Source: Saururus chinensis (Eukaryota; Streptophyta; Magnoliopsida; Piperales; Saururaceae). From it: a DNA stretch of 64,000 bases. Location: contig CP141145.1 of the NCBI GenBank assembly GCA_035235625.1, positions 45,674,668 to 45,738,667 of the forward strand, given 5' to 3'. Positions 1 through 11,429 of this stretch are shown one piece after another. A model generated the notes under the pieces. It did not search any database and was not told the origin of the DNA. It was given only the letters and a program-made list of their open reading frames with translations. Position numbers and translations under genes: made by a program. Numbering within the stretch: position 1 is the first letter of the stretch; the number at the start of each line of letters is the position of its first letter.

Positions 1-108
1 TGTTGCTGATTGTTGTTATCTACCATAGCCCTATGTTAGGCATGAATGATTATGATTCTAGTCATGTTTATCATCCATAATTTGGGGATAAACTCTACTA
101 AATTTTAT

Positions 109-522
109 CCCTGGTTCGTGGCCTTAGTTTAGGCCCTGCTTTAGCATATTTTATCCCTGGTTTGTGTCCTTTGTTTAGGCCATACTTTGGCCAATTTATT
201 CCCTGATTTGCGGCCTTACATTAGGCCATACTTTGGCTAAGTTAATCTCTGATTTGTGGCCTTACATTAGGCCATACTTTGACCAAGTTAATCCCTGATT
301 CGTGGCCTTACATTAGGCCATACTTTGGCTAAGTTAATCTCTGATTCGTGGCCTTACTTTAGGCCATACCTTGGCCAATTTAATCCCTGATTCGTGGCCT
401 TAGTTTAGGCCATACTTTGCCTAAGTAAATCCTTGATTTGAAGCCATAGTTTAGGCTGCACATTGGTCAAGTAAATCCCTGATTTGATGCTTATGTTTTA
501 AGCTCTACTTTGGCCAAATTAA
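109..522. repeat. 46-bp tandem array, about 9 units
   Basis: Units begin with (C/T)CCTGATT(C/T)GTGGCCTTA or a near variant at 109, 155, 201, 247, 293, 339, 385, 431 and 477, a strict 46-base spacing. Each contains a TTAGGCCATACTTTGGC-like core. The last units are degenerate. The array lies inside the family A LTR and has no counterpart that I could see in the other copies in this window. Confidence 0.9.
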
Positions 523-1140
523 TACCAAATTCTTAGCATTGATTTATGCTATAATCATGCTGAGAGAACACCTAAATCTCAGCCCTATTTTAGGTTGTAT
601 TGTTGCATATCTAATACTTGATTCTCAGCTTTGTTTTAGATTATAATCTTGCTGAATGAATCCTTAATGTTAGAGCCTTAGTTCATGATTTGTTTCAGCC
701 TATGTTGTCTTTGAATTCCAGCCTTGATTGTGATATACCTTAGGTTGATTATTGATGTTTGTTTCAGCTTGAACTTGTCATGTTAGGTGGTTGACTTGAG
801 CTATGCATCTCAGCCCCAAAATCCTTGTCATTATAATGTTGAATTGGTCAGTTCATCTCAGCATGAGTCTGAGTTCTTGTCATGTTGATCATTTTGATGG
901 TTGCATTTATTATTGTTGTGTTAAGTTATATAAGTAAATTAAGGTTAATAAAGACTATCAAGAGATGTTGGTTATCTTTGGATTGGGGGGAGAACACCTA
1001 TTCAAGATAATGACTAAATACCCTCTTTAGGGTCGGGACCAGTTCATGAAGTGAACGGGGCCCCTTACATAGAATTTTACCTTGGTTATTGAACCGAGGG
1101 TTGTTATGGGATGTTCTTGGAGTCAAAGTTTAAGCTCACA

Positions 1141-1552
1141 ATAATAGCCATGACGGTAATCTTTCAGACCCTTGTGGTCTCCTATCCTTTTGGGACGATG
1201 GATCCCTGCAAACGCGCAAACTAGGTTTTTGAGCATCATGGAAGGCTCATCTACCTCCGGTCAGTGTGTCCATGAGCACAGCTGGTACCTACATCTCTAG
1301 GCTCATGGCTGATCCAAGTGGATCTCTAGAGATGCTAGGATTTCTGATAATAGCCATGACGGTAATCTTTTAGACCCTTGTGGTCTCCGCTCCTTTTGGG
1401 ACGATGGATCCCTGCAAACGCGCAAACTAGGTTTTTGAGCATCATGGAAGGCTCATCTACCTCCGGCCAGTGTGTCCATGAGCACAGCTGGTACCTACAT
1501 CTCTAGGCCCATGGCTGATCCAAGTGGATCTCTAGAGATGCTAGGATTTCTG
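1141..1552. repeat. 206-bp direct tandem duplication
   Basis: Two adjacent copies, 1141-1346 and 1347-1552, each start with ATAATAGCCATGACGGTAAT and differ at only a few bases (for example CTTTCAGACC against CTTTTAGACC). The near identity means a recent duplication inside the LTR. Confidence 0.93.
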
Positions 1553-2453
1553 TTAGCATACATTTACTCCTTTGAGCGGGAGTTGGTATTTTCAGGTAAC
1601 AATTAGTACAGTGTTTCCTGAATGGTTTCCATTGTTTTGTGCATTGTGATGGTCTTCATTGGTTAAAGATCAGCCCATGTTTTTGAGTTATGTGTTCTAT
1701 ATATTACCCTTATGTGGTACGGTTTGTAGGATGTTAGCATTAATTATTGAACAAGGGTTGTGAGATAATTAATAACATTGTTTGATATTGCTTGCTAATT
1801 AGACAAGTGGAACGATTAAAAGACTTGCATAAAATGTAGGTTGCTTTAAAATACTTAAGCATTGCATGGGTGATGCTATGCTTCTTAGTATAGCGTAGTT
1901 TTAGGCAGAACTACGTCTGGATCCGATCTTGTTGGAAACATTGGAGATGTTGTCTGATGAGTACGTAGGCAACTAACATTGGGTGATGTTGGCCCGATCC
2001 GAAAAATACTAATAAAACCTTTTGTCCATTGGAAGCTCTTCTCCTGAAGGCGGAGATGCTCCATTGTAGTTGTTGTTGTTGTTGCTGTTGTTTGGTTTGC
2101 TTTATTACAGATTCTCTAGGCGACGACAAGTGAGACCAAGGCAGGCGAGCTCAAGAGGTTTTCACATTTTTGAAACTCCGATACGTAAGTGTACCTTAAG
2201 CGTGAGAGTCAACTTGTTATTTATTTTTCAGACGGGTGACAGACTTGTACTTAGATGGATGAGCTAGTCTTTATGAATTTTCAGACGTTAAATAATATCA
2301 TATGATTTGATATTCATATTTGTGAACCCCAGTTATCATGACCTGGATATTTAATCGAAGAGTTTGTTTTGTACTTAAAGAAAAATAAATATTATCGTGA
2401 TCTATCGTGTGTCCTTTATGGTAACAAGGGTTTTAAAAATCCGGGTCGTGACA

Positions 2454-2637
2454 GTAGGCGATGGCAAGGGAGCGGAGGAGTGGAAGGTAGGTCTTGGAAA
2501 AGCCGGAGATGAGGACGGTGAGCTTGGTGGGGTGGAGGAGGTGGGGCGGTGGTAGGCGCTTTGGGTTGTAGACGTTGCCGTTGTAGTCGAGGGAGGACAA
2601 CGCGAGGTGGAGAAGGAGGAAGACGAAGAAGAGATAA
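2454..2637 (-). pseudogene. Fragment of a GT64 (exostosin-like) glycosyltransferase gene
   Basis: Read on the minus strand, this gives a hydrophobic leader (LYLFFVFLLLHLALSSL) followed by KLTVLISGF, SKTYLPLLRSLA and IAY. The motif resembles the N-terminal start of the GT64 domain of plant C3-type exostosin-like glycosyltransferases (LTVLINGYS.R.PLL). These are Golgi or secretory type II membrane proteins; the resemblance is recalled, not searched. The frame meets a stop just upstream of the leader with no ATG between, so the true N-terminus is missing. Coding is cut exactly at the LTR end at 2453, which suggests that the retroelement inserted into the gene. The rest would lie left of the window. 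The family call is moderate; the broken state is clear. Confidence 0.5.
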
Positions 2638-2979
2638 AGTTTCTAACCAAGTTTGTGTAAGAAGCTCGAGCAAAATTTGTGTAAGAAGCACAAAAGACTT
2701 ATCTAATGGCTTAAATTAATCAAATGAAGTAATTAATATAAAATAATTTTTTTTATTAGAGCTATTAATAGAGGACAGATGAAATATTTGATAACTCGAC
2801 AATTATGTTTGTCATGATCTATTCATCGTACATTGCATCCATGTCAAAGTCTATGTAATTTCTTGAAAATTTAGCATTGACATGAAAAGGACCAACATTG
2901 GCTGTGTCATAAGCCATTGGATCAAGTGCGCAAGTCAGATAGAAATGCGACAGTGTGTGATGCCCACCCGAGCTCATAA
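2638..2979. other. Non-coding stretch
   Basis: AT-rich sequence with a short duplicated phrase (GTTTGTGTAAGAAGC and ATTTGTGTAAGAAGC near 2651 and 2676). A piece at 2745-2776 (TTTTATTAGAGCTATTAATAGAGG) resembles one arm of the Stowaway-like MITEs found elsewhere in the window. No gene is visible. Confidence 0.4.
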
Positions 2980-3285
2980 ATAGTGATGCCGCCGGGTCGG
3001 GTTTGGGTCGGGTTTTGTCAAACCTGAACCCAATACCAAATAATAAAACTGTGACCCAAACCCGACCCGAACCTGACCCGTTTGACCCAAATAGAATAAA
3101 AAAATATTTTTTTAATAAATTTTTTTTCAATTTTTTTTTAAAAATAATATTAAAAAATATAAATTTTATATTTATATTTATATTCGGGTTGGGTTGGGTT
3201 GGATTACCTAAAACCCGAACCCGAATGGACGGGTCAGGTCGGGTTTACCATTTACCCAACCCGAATGACATTCCTACTCATAAAC
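2980..3285. mobile_element. Non-autonomous hAT-like element remnant with GGGT-rich arms
   Basis: The left part is rich in CGGGTCGGGTTTGGGTCGGG and the right part in its complement (ACCCGAACCCGAATGG, TTTACCCAACCCGAATGACA), enclosing a very AT-rich core at 3098-3180. This layout is that of common short plant hAT-derived elements with G/C-biased arms. The termini are degraded and no 8-bp target duplication was identified. Confidence 0.5.
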
Positions 3286-4382
3286 AGGCCCTTCATATAT
3301 AGAATTTTGTTAAGAACGCTATTATCTACATCCCCAAATACCCCTCGGTACCGTGTTACTCTTTTACCCTGTTTTAATATAAATTAATTTCTTAACCTAC
3401 TATGAATTAAAATTTTATTTTATTACCCTTCCAAATTACTCACTGTGCACCCCCGTACCTCTAGCATTTACTTCTGCCCAAATCTCCATTCCCCATCGCT
3501 GCTGGCGGTTATGAAAGTTGAGGTTTGCATCATCACTACAAATATCGGCCGGAGGGACCAACGATAGCGAAAGAGCTCCAGGACGACGGAAGAGCTTTAT
3601 TAGTCAATCCATTTCTCAACTTGATTTGGTCGGATTACTGCTGGATCCGACTCTCTCTTGTTGTCTCTGTTTCTCGCCTGTCCTCGTGGGTCCTCCTCCC
3701 CCCATCATTACCACTTCCCATCCCAACTTCCATATATCCGCTATGGAGAAAAGCATTTTTCTTTCACCCCCAACAGCCGCAAACCCACCATCACCATTCA
3801 ATGATGGCTACTGCTGCTCTCCCTCCTTCCTTCCAATGACGTTGCTAAAGAGGCCCCATCCCTTCCTCCTCTGTTTTGTAAGTTTGTATCCATCTTTCTC
3901 TCTCGCCTTCCTCCACCACCCCTACAAGTAAGTCATGGGGACCTGCTTTAGCATGTACAGGCCTTCTCATGTGCAAGAGCCTGTTGAACTCATCCAAGAC
4001 AAGTTTCTAATTGTCTCCCAGAGTTCTTCCTCTGATCCTCTTCCCAAAAAGTGTTTTGCTTCTTCACCCATCAAGCCACCTCCCTCTCATGACATATACC
4101 AACAGATCCCTTTGACTCTATGATCAAACATTACAATCACTTAGTATCACAAAATAAGCAAACTTAGAACACGACAATACAAAAAATAAGAGAAAGAGAT
4201 TCTATTAACTTCACCACAAAAGGATAAATAAGATTTGAATTTTAAAATCATGTCAATGTTACCTAACACCATAACTAACTTGGATTTAGAAGAGAGTCGG
4301 TGAGGATATACTACCAAAGGGAGATAATTCTCAAAGTATAAAGTTTCAGGTGGAAACCGATCTAAATATTCTCCCACCAGTC
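3286..4382. other. Intergenic region with unexplained open frames
   Basis: Mostly non-coding. Between 3518 and 4123 there is a moderately GC-rich, pyrimidine-rich stretch with overlapping open frames, none of which I recognise. It looks like the 5' leader of a gene, or a gene remnant, truncated by the LTR that begins at 4383. The rest (3286-3517 and 4124-4382) is AT-rich with no visible feature. Confidence 0.35.
3935..4123 (+). CDS. Unrecognised short frame beginning MGTCFS
   Basis: A 62-codon frame starts MGTCFSMYRP. Glycine at position 2 followed by Cys3 is the pattern of N-myristoylated and palmitoylated plant proteins, so this could be the first exon of a membrane-anchored protein. A long pyrimidine-rich leader precedes it. 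It has no domain that I can name, and no splice donor leading to a convincing second exon was seen before the LTR at 4383. It may equally be chance. Confidence 0.15.
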   Translation: MGTCFSMYRPSHVQEPVELIQDKFLIVSQSSSSDPLPKKCFASSPIKPPPSHDIYQQIPLTL

Positions 4383-5472
4383 TGTTGGACCATGGTATGG
4401 GCTTGGGCCCGGTTTGGTCCAAGGTATCGCTGTCCGGGTGAGCCGGTACGGGCCACAGGGTCCAAGGGTGGTGGGGGCGGTCACGCATGTACCTTCGTTA
4501 CACATAATTCGAGTGGAACCCACACATGTCACACACGTACAGTAGACATATATCTAGGTGTGCATTTACACATTGTGGGGCCCAGACGCACGAATTGTAT
4601 GATGAGGGTGGGACCCACGTAATAAGCGAGGGGTCGACCCTGTCGCGGGCTTAGCAGTGTGCAGGGGGTCTAGGCCTCTGCGGACTCTGTGATAGAGCCC
4701 GCTCCCGTTGTGTTAGACTCTCTTGTTAAACCGGAATGATGTTGTCAGCTTGGGCCATTAGATTCAGCCCACTCAAAAGCCCATTAAGAGAGCCAATTTC
4801 AAACACCGTCTAAATAAGGAAGGGGGGGTTATAAAGGGAGTGAATTAAAAGAGAATAAATAGATTTTATTTCATACCTTATTTGCTTGAGGCGCCCCACC
4901 CCTTGAATTGGATCATCTTCCCACTTGGTTTTCATCCCCTCACTCTCCCTTTTCTCTCCCTTGGATCATCCATTGGTGCGGCCTGCATTTTCTTGGAGAA
5001 AAGCTGCTGGCCGCCCTGGTTCTCCCTCTTTCAAGGTGTGTTTGGCGGGCTGAAAGAGGAAGATGGTTCTCTTCCTAGGCTTGGACGTGGGGGCTGATAT
5101 CTTGGGTTGATCTTGCTGAGTTTATTCATCAATCCAAGCACAGTATCGAGGGATCTGCACATTAAAGAGGTAAATCTTAATCTCTTCTTCTTGATCTTGC
5201 TATTGATGCAAGAAGGCTCATTTGAAGGGCGTGCTAGGGCTAGATCAAGCCCAAGTCAGTGTGTATCTTTCTAATATTTTATATTCATATACATGTTGAT
5301 ATTGCTAATTGTTGTTAATTTATTACATATATGGTATAGATCTATCGTAAAGTTTTAATTTTTATGTGCACCACCTCCTCCACCAAGTCTTCCGCTACGG
5401 GCCGGCCACTCTACACAGTCGATAGGAGTATAACGATTCTAGGCACACCCCTGGTCTAGACTAGTGTCGACA
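4383..5472 (+). mobile_element. Copia-type LTR, probably solo or truncated
   Basis: The block starts TGTTGGACC and ends GTGTCGACA, five bases before a PBS-like TGTATCAGAGGG. It contains a TATA-like TTATAAAG near 4829. A segment of G/C-rich sequence at 4383-4660 lies where an upstream U3 would be. No gag or pol sequence follows the PBS, so the element is a truncated remnant. No target duplication was verified. Confidence 0.55.
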
Positions 5473-5477
5473 TAAAC

Positions 5478-5489
5478 TGTATCAGAGGG
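5478..5489 (+). other. Retrotransposon primer-binding site (initiator Met-tRNA type)
   Basis: TGTATCAGAGGG differs slightly from TGGTATCAGAGC, the usual Ty1-copia PBS complementary to the 3' end of initiator tRNA-Met. It lies five bases after the LTR end, as expected. Confidence 0.6.
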
Positions 5490-6248
5490 AAACTATCCGA
5501 TCCTATTGTATGACATGCATGGGGAGCAAGATGGAAGGTCATACACATAGGGTAATAAGATGAGATATTTCATGGGGCTGACGGGGTATAGGAGAAAAAA
5601 AAAATTCTCAATTTTCTTCTCTAATGGGGTATTGAGGGGAATCTCGGAGTGCATATAGATACGTTTCTTTTGTTAAATAATGCACTAAGAAAAACAACAA
5701 CATCACCAATTTTCTAATTTACAAAAATAAATAAAAAAGAAAGGAGTCGGTTTTGGCGATACCCGACCAATGGCATCCTGTGTGCAGCATCAAAAGTGTG
5801 ACATCAAAAGCCTACAACGAAAAAAATGCGTACGATGCATTCCTACCTGAAAAACACACCTTCCTCCGTTGTGCTGCATTTGGTCCCCGCTTGCCTTATC
5901 GTGAAACACGCGTCGCATATGACAGGCGAGAGGTTGGAAGAATGGCGGATTCCATGGAAACCCGATAACGTCGAAACTCTCTATCAGTTAGCAGTTTAAA
6001 ACACAAACAAACGCTCATGCCATGTCAACCTCACCTGGAAAATGAATACTGGCGCATGCCCACTGCCCAGACAGCCAGGTCCTCCACACGGCATTCAATT
6101 CGCTCGCTTCACACTCGCTACTGTCGTTGCTTTTTTCTGCTTCCGTGCGCTAGCCTTGTAAACTGCATTCAGTCCGTCCTACTCCTACATTCAAATCCGT
6201 CCGGAATAAAGAAATTTTCAAGTACCGCGGCGCAGTCGTCCGACGTCC
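5490..6248 (+). promoter_or_regulatory. Upstream region of the NAC gene
   Basis: This 759-base spacer between the LTR remnant and the NAC start codon should hold its promoter and 5' UTR. The sequence becomes markedly more GC-balanced after about 5740. An ACGCGTCG motif near 5908 resembles G-box/coupling-element cores. No convincing TATA box was found within 150 bases of the ATG. Assignment of single sites is not secure. Confidence 0.35.
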
Positions 6249-8629
6249 ATGGAAAGCACCGGTTCCTCGTCCAACTCGCAGCAACCACAGCTGCCTCCGG
6301 GCTTTCGCTTCCACCCCACTGACGAGGAGTTGGTTGTCCACTACCTTAAAAGAAAGGCGTCTTCCATTCCTCTCCCCGTCACCATCATCGCCGAGGTCGA
6401 TCTCTACAAATTTGACCCTTGGGAGCTCCCAGGTAAGCGGATTCCAGAGCACTCAAGTTGTTAATTGCTACCTTGCTCTGTCACTGTGCAAAGCGAATTT
6501 CACTTTTCAACGTCCTTCTGTCAGGAAAGGCGACCTTCGGAGAACAAGAGTGGTACTTCTTCAGCCCCAGAGATCGCAAGTATCCAAACGGAGCCCGACC
6601 CAACCGCGCCGCGACATCTGGCTATTGGAAGGCTACTGGGACCGACAAGCCCATCCTGACGTCGGTTGGAAATCAGAAAGTGGGAGTGAAGAAGGCCTTG
6701 GTGTTTTACGGAGGCAGGCCTCCCAGGGGGATCAAAACCAACTGGATCATGCACGAATATCGACTCGCTGATACCGGTTCCACCAAACCACCTCCACCCG
6801 ATATCTCCAAGAAGAGCTCCCTTCGGGTAGCATTCCGTATTTTATTTTGGATGCGTCTAGCCTAACCGAACTCATATTTTATTTTGGACGCTAGAGTGAG
6901 CCTACATAAGGCTCCTCTAAACATAAGTATATAAGAGAGTTATGATTTTTATCTACAAATATCTTCTTATGTAGTGTTTTAGCCCTATACGATAAGAAAA
7001 AAGTGGTTTGGGAAATATTATTTTATTTTTTTCTATGCCATTTATCCTTAGGTGGGAGAAATTTAGGAGAAAATAAATTTTTATATTCTACTTTGATAAT
7101 AAGCCAAGTATAAAAAATATACTTGAATCATTTATTTTTGAGATTAACTCTGTACACACTATCGCATGTTAGTGTAAATATTACTTATGCTACCGTGAGT
7201 TAGATTGTGCACCATCGATATTGAAAATAGATGCTTTATGTATGTTCTTTACTTTTGGCTCACAATGAATAAGGAACATAAAAACCGCTTCTCACAAGGA
7301 GTAACCCGGCCCCTACCCCACCCAAGGATGTTGCTTCCTTATAGCCCCTATAGAATGTGGAGGAGGGCGAGATAGGCTCCCCTAACCCTGCTGTTCCTCC
7401 CCATCTATTGGTTGAGCATAACCCCCTCCCCTTTTATCCCATGACATAGGTCACATTGTGATAGGGGCTACGGTTTGGTTCAGATCATCTGCAAGGCATG
7501 CATTTACACCAAATTTAGTGTGGGTTGCCAATGAGTCCCCGCCGACTCTAATAATCCTAGATACAAACATATTTTACAATTTTATATATTTTAAAACTCA
7601 GTTGTAAAAATAAAATCCATATTTATATGCTTTTTAACATTAAATGTGGGCTGATTTGCAATTTATAGCTATTGAGTGCCTCACCATACGTGTTTTGTCT
7701 TTTGAAGAATTGTAAAAGATATTATAAATATACTTTCAAAAATATATAGGAGTCTATGTTTAATTTGGCCAAAAAAATATAAGTATAATTTTTTTTCTTT
7801 CTTTTAACACCATTTTTGTGTGAGGTTTCTTCTGTGTGGAAGTATAAATATCTCTCAACTGGTTGCCTAACGCAGCAGAAGCATTGCCTTATAATTAAAT
7901 TATTATTATATTATATTTTTTCTGTCTTATATTAATAGCTCTATTTAATATCTTAAAATAAATTAAAATAAATTTATTTTAATAAATAAAATAAAGTTAA
8001 AATAGATGGTGCAATAACTTAGACGAGCAATAGGAAAGATAAACCTTATTTTGTTTTATTTCTAGAAATTAAATGAATTTTTTTGTATTTCTTACTTTTG
8101 GTTTCCTTTTGGTTTGTTTGCATGGGCTTCTCTGTCGCAGTTGGACGATTGGGTCTTGTGCCGGATCTATAAGAAGAACACGCAGAGGCCCGTGGAGCGT
8201 GAAAAGGGTGAGGGCGATGACAATATTCTCACCCATCTGCCTCAACCACAAGATACAGTGCCAAATGGCGGTACAACCTCCTTGCTCGACAACGACAATA
8301 ATTTCTTTGCTGGCCTGCTCACTGGAGTCATGGATGACAACCGCATTCATGGCATTAGCAACTACACTCATCAAATGAGAGCGTCTTCTTCAACCTCCAA
8401 AACTTGCCTCCACGTAGTTCCAGTTCCTCTCAAACAGCTCAATGCTTCCTCCTCTACTTGTTGGAGCAACCTAGGTCACCCGCTTGCCAAACGATTTTCC
8501 AGCAATTGCGATGACTTCCCTAGTGGTGGAACTCGTGCACCCTACCCCAACAATAACTTGATCTCTTCGATCGGAGAGGGTATTTTCCGTCAGAATTGCC
8601 AACTATCCAACATGAATTGGGACACTTGA
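6249..8629 (+). CDS. NAC-domain transcription factor (NAM/NAC056-NARS-like), 3 exons
   Basis: Exons are 6249-6432, 6525-6826 and 8141-8629, giving 324 residues. Both introns (92 and 1314 bases) are GT-AG and fall at the two positions usual for NAC genes. The NAC domain spans residues ~15-175 with subdomains A ([19 protein letters not shown]), B ([19 protein letters not shown]), C ([20 protein letters not shown] with [11 protein letters not shown]), D ([20 protein letters not shown]) and E ([12 protein letters not shown]). The basic C/D region binds DNA with a CACG core and subdomain A dimerises. The C-terminal ~150 residues are Ser/Asn-rich and variable, typical of an activation region. The sequence most resembles the NAM-B1/NAC018/NAC056 clade, linked in other plants to senescence, nutrient movement and seed development; that role is inferred. 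The start (GTCCATGG) has a favourable context and opens with the short Ser-rich leader usual in the clade. No inactivating change was seen. Confidence 0.92.
6827..8140 (+). other. NAC intron 2, enlarged, with MITE remnant
   Basis: A 1314-base GT-AG intron, long compared with the 92-base first intron. It is AT-rich. At about 7915-8000 it carries a half MITE (CTGTCTTATATTAATAGCTCTATTTAA) matching the arms of the two MITEs just after the gene, so transposon insertion accounts for part of its length. Confidence 0.7.
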
Positions 8630-8657
8630 TTACATCTCCACCGCGATATAATACATA

Positions 8658-8758
8658 TTCTCTTTGTCTTAAATTAATAGTTCTATTTAATTTTTCTAAA
8701 TTGAACTAATTTAGATATATTTTAAAAAATTAAATAAAATTATTAATATAAAACAGAG
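8658..8758. mobile_element. Stowaway-like MITE, 101 bp, TSD TA
   Basis: Terminal inverted repeats start TTCTCTTTGTCTTAAATTAA and, on the other strand, CTCTGTTTTATATTAATAAT. They are flanked by TA at 8656-8657 and 8759-8760, the Tc1/mariner signature. It begins 28 bases after the NAC stop codon, so it lies in the likely 3' UTR. It contains AATAAA (8733-8738). Confidence 0.7.
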
Positions 8759-8767
8759 TACTATATA

Positions 8768-8869
8768 TTCCCTTTGTCTTAAAATAAATATCTTATTTAA
8801 TTTTTCAAATAAATTAAATTTAATTTATTTTCAAAAACTAAATAGAATAGTATTTTAAGATGGAGGGGA
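8768..8869. mobile_element. Second Stowaway-like MITE, 102 bp, TSD TA
   Basis: The arms TTCCCTTTGTCTTAAAATA and (reverse) TCCCCTCCATCTTAAAATAC are flanked by TA at 8766-8767 and 8870-8871. It is related in sequence to the MITE immediately before it, giving two adjacent insertions of one family. Confidence 0.75.
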
Positions 8870-8871
8870 TA

Positions 8872-10334
8872 CTTAATTTTGAAAACAGTCAGCTCACCAG
8901 ATGGAGTGCCCATTTTAGGAACCCGCTTTGTATGGCTATATAAGTATATAAGGAAAGGTTGAAGATATTTCCTGTATTAGACATGAGTTCGATTGTGTGT
9001 ATTCACTCTGTATTTGACCGTGGACGGTATGTTTTGGCCTACTGGCATGCACAAAAAGGCAATGAGTTTGATCTTTACATACTCTGGTGGAATACGTGTT
9101 TTGTGTATAATATACTCTAGACATACATTGAAATAGTTGAGGAATTAATCTCCCGTACTAAAAATCATGAAAATTTAAAAAATTCGTTATAACACTATTA
9201 TGAAGTAATAAGATAAAATGAAAAATGTGAGCAATGATAGATTCATAGCATTGATAAAGAGCTATTTGATAAAAATAATACTACAAAAAATTATAAAAGA
9301 AGAACATTAATGTACTTGACAATGAAGGATTAAACTAAAAGTGCTAGTTGCATTAAAACTGTTAAGTCCCAAATTTTTTAAAGCTATTTTCAAGCGTAGC
9401 AATAAAATATGACACCTTTCTACACCAAATCAATTAAAGCACCTAAAGCATGATCATTGTTTTTCACATACCTAACTATAAATAATGATGCCAAATTTGA
9501 ATGCCAGGAATCATGCTAAGTGAAAAATAAATAACAACTTTAAATTGCATATTTATCAAAATGGTAGCTCCACTTCTAAAGTACTTCTCCCATAAGTTCC
9601 TGCACACTTGCTACTTCAACTAGGTATTGAGTAAACTAAATACAATACTACAATAATATTTAAGCCATAAGCAATGAATCTACTCCCAATAAAGATAATT
9701 ATCAAAAGATCATAACTCTTCAATCTGGGTTAATAATTTTAAGACAACAAGGATTAATAATAATAATTATTATTATTAATTAGATTGAGCTAACATTGTA
9801 GGGATATTAGTTGCATACACACCCACTAATGACATCTCAGATGCTATAGTAAACAAGACCCTTTCTAAACATAGTTCTATCCTAATGACTAATACTTATT
9901 ACTAAGTACAACTACCAATGTGGAATGCTCAAGTGGTCAATCTAAAGCTAAACCATTCTCGTTCTAACTTGAACTAAGATATTTTCTTCAATGTTCACTT
10001 CGTCATACTATTATTCATCTTAACCCAAATCTAGGTTTGATAGTTGATCTTAATCTCATCTCACAACCCAATAATATTAAGCATAATATTGTCATCACAA
10101 TTAGATGATATATTTCTTGAAGTCTCTGAGTCTTTTAACTTAATATGATTCTCTTCTGATAATCAACCGCTACTCTCAGAGTGTCATGAGTCCTAAGACT
10201 CCCACAAACTTCTCTTTTAGTATTACAAGCCAAGTTTTTTTTAATTCATTTTTTTGAATTCATTGGAGTGCAAAAATGTGAATAAACATATTTTATGTTT
10301 TTCAATACAGTAAATGCAACAATTATGCTAATGC
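8872..10334. other. AT-rich intergenic, no gene seen
   Basis: No coding or RNA gene could be supported. A perfect 28-base AT-only palindrome lies at 9753-9780. From about 9300 onward the sequence has the texture of an old minus-strand LTR element, with no coding and no verified ends. Confidence 0.5.
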
Positions 10335-10936
10335 CCAAGCAGTAACCGTGTTTCTGACATATAAAAATAACTAAGCATATACATAATTTACACAATTAAT
10401 ACTATTATAACAAGTCAAAGTCCACATTGTAAGTCAAACTGTGTCTCTCATGTACAAGTACAAACCAAAAAGTATAGCACCACACATGCCTACAAAATTG
10501 TTCAAGAACAAGAAAGTTTTACCTTGTTGTTATCGTCCTCACAAAAGTTTTCGTTCTCCTACACAAATATTTTTAAAATAGAAAAACTTAAAAACTCACA
10601 CCCCCAAAGATGGCTGAGTATATCTATATGTACTCAATAGGATAAAAAAAATGTAATTAAATTCAAAAGCTTTTTAGTAGAATTAATTAATTACACCTAA
10701 CCCCAACTGAATTTACAAGTTTAACAAGCCATGTTTTATTTATTGTTGAGAGTCCACATCATTGTTTCTTTATAATTTATGAACCATGTCACATATATTC
10801 TAATTTGTTTAGTTGCTCTCAATTTTAGTACCCACAATCATATTCCTATTAAACAAATTAACCACAATAAGCTACTTTACCCTTTGAATTCTCAATCAAT
10901 CAACCCATGTTAGATTGAAGTAGTAGGATGTAGATT
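10335..10936. repeat. Dispersed repeat E, copy 1, left part
   Basis: Starting at CCAAGCAGTAA, this matches 25983-26577 closely over ~600 bases (for example AAAATAACTAAGCATAT and CACACATGCCTACAAAATTG). Continuity is broken at 10936 by the CACTA transposon and resumes at 15213. Confidence 0.85.
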
Positions 10937-11429
10937 CACTAAAACAAAAAAGACTATTAGCGATGCAATTATATGTCGCTAATAGTCCCCTACGCGTCAC
11001 TAATGACTATTAGCGATGCATAAAAAATGTCACCATGAGCGTCGAAAAAAGTGTTGTCGCTATTGCTTATTAGTAACACATAACAAAAAGCGTCGCTAAT
11101 AGTACCTTTTGGCAACGCATATTTATGCATCGCTATTAAAAAAACTGTTGCTAAAAATAAATTATTAGCGACGCTTAATTATAAGTGTCACTAATAACTG
11201 ATTATTAGCAACGTTATTGTATACGTCGCTAAAGCAAAAAACCATTTAAAAAATAAAAAATAACTTTATTAGCGATGCATAATTATATGTGTTGCTAATT
11301 ATTCATTATTAGCGACGCTTTTTAAGTGTCACTAATATAAAAAAAAATTAAAAAATAAAATTACATGCATTAGTGACCCTTTAAAATAATAATAAAAAAT
11401 CTCATAGGCTTTAGCGATGTTTTTATAAG

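Larger units (their letters stand above)
1..2453 (+). mobile_element. Family A LTR, 3' part (cut by window start)
   Basis: This is the 3' part of a long terminal repeat whose start lies left of the window. It ends in GGTCGTGACA, like the other family A copies here, and its last ~900 bases match the ends of the copies at 17364-20675 and 28304-35334 (for example the segment around GTTAAATAATATCATATGAT). No gag or pol coding can be seen. It carries two internal tandem repeats, listed separately. Whether it is a solo LTR or belongs to a full element cannot be told, because the left end is missing. Confidence 0.75.

Noticed and set aside
6150-6771. Frames overlapping NAC exons 1 and 2 in other phases and on the minus strand
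   Set aside because: They are shadows of the NAC coding exons, which are fixed by conserved subdomains and GT-AG splice sites.
8069-8378. 101-codon frames before and across NAC exon 3
   Set aside because: They start inside intron 2 or run antisense to exon 3; the acceptor at 8139-8140 and the [11 protein letters not shown] motif fix the real frame.
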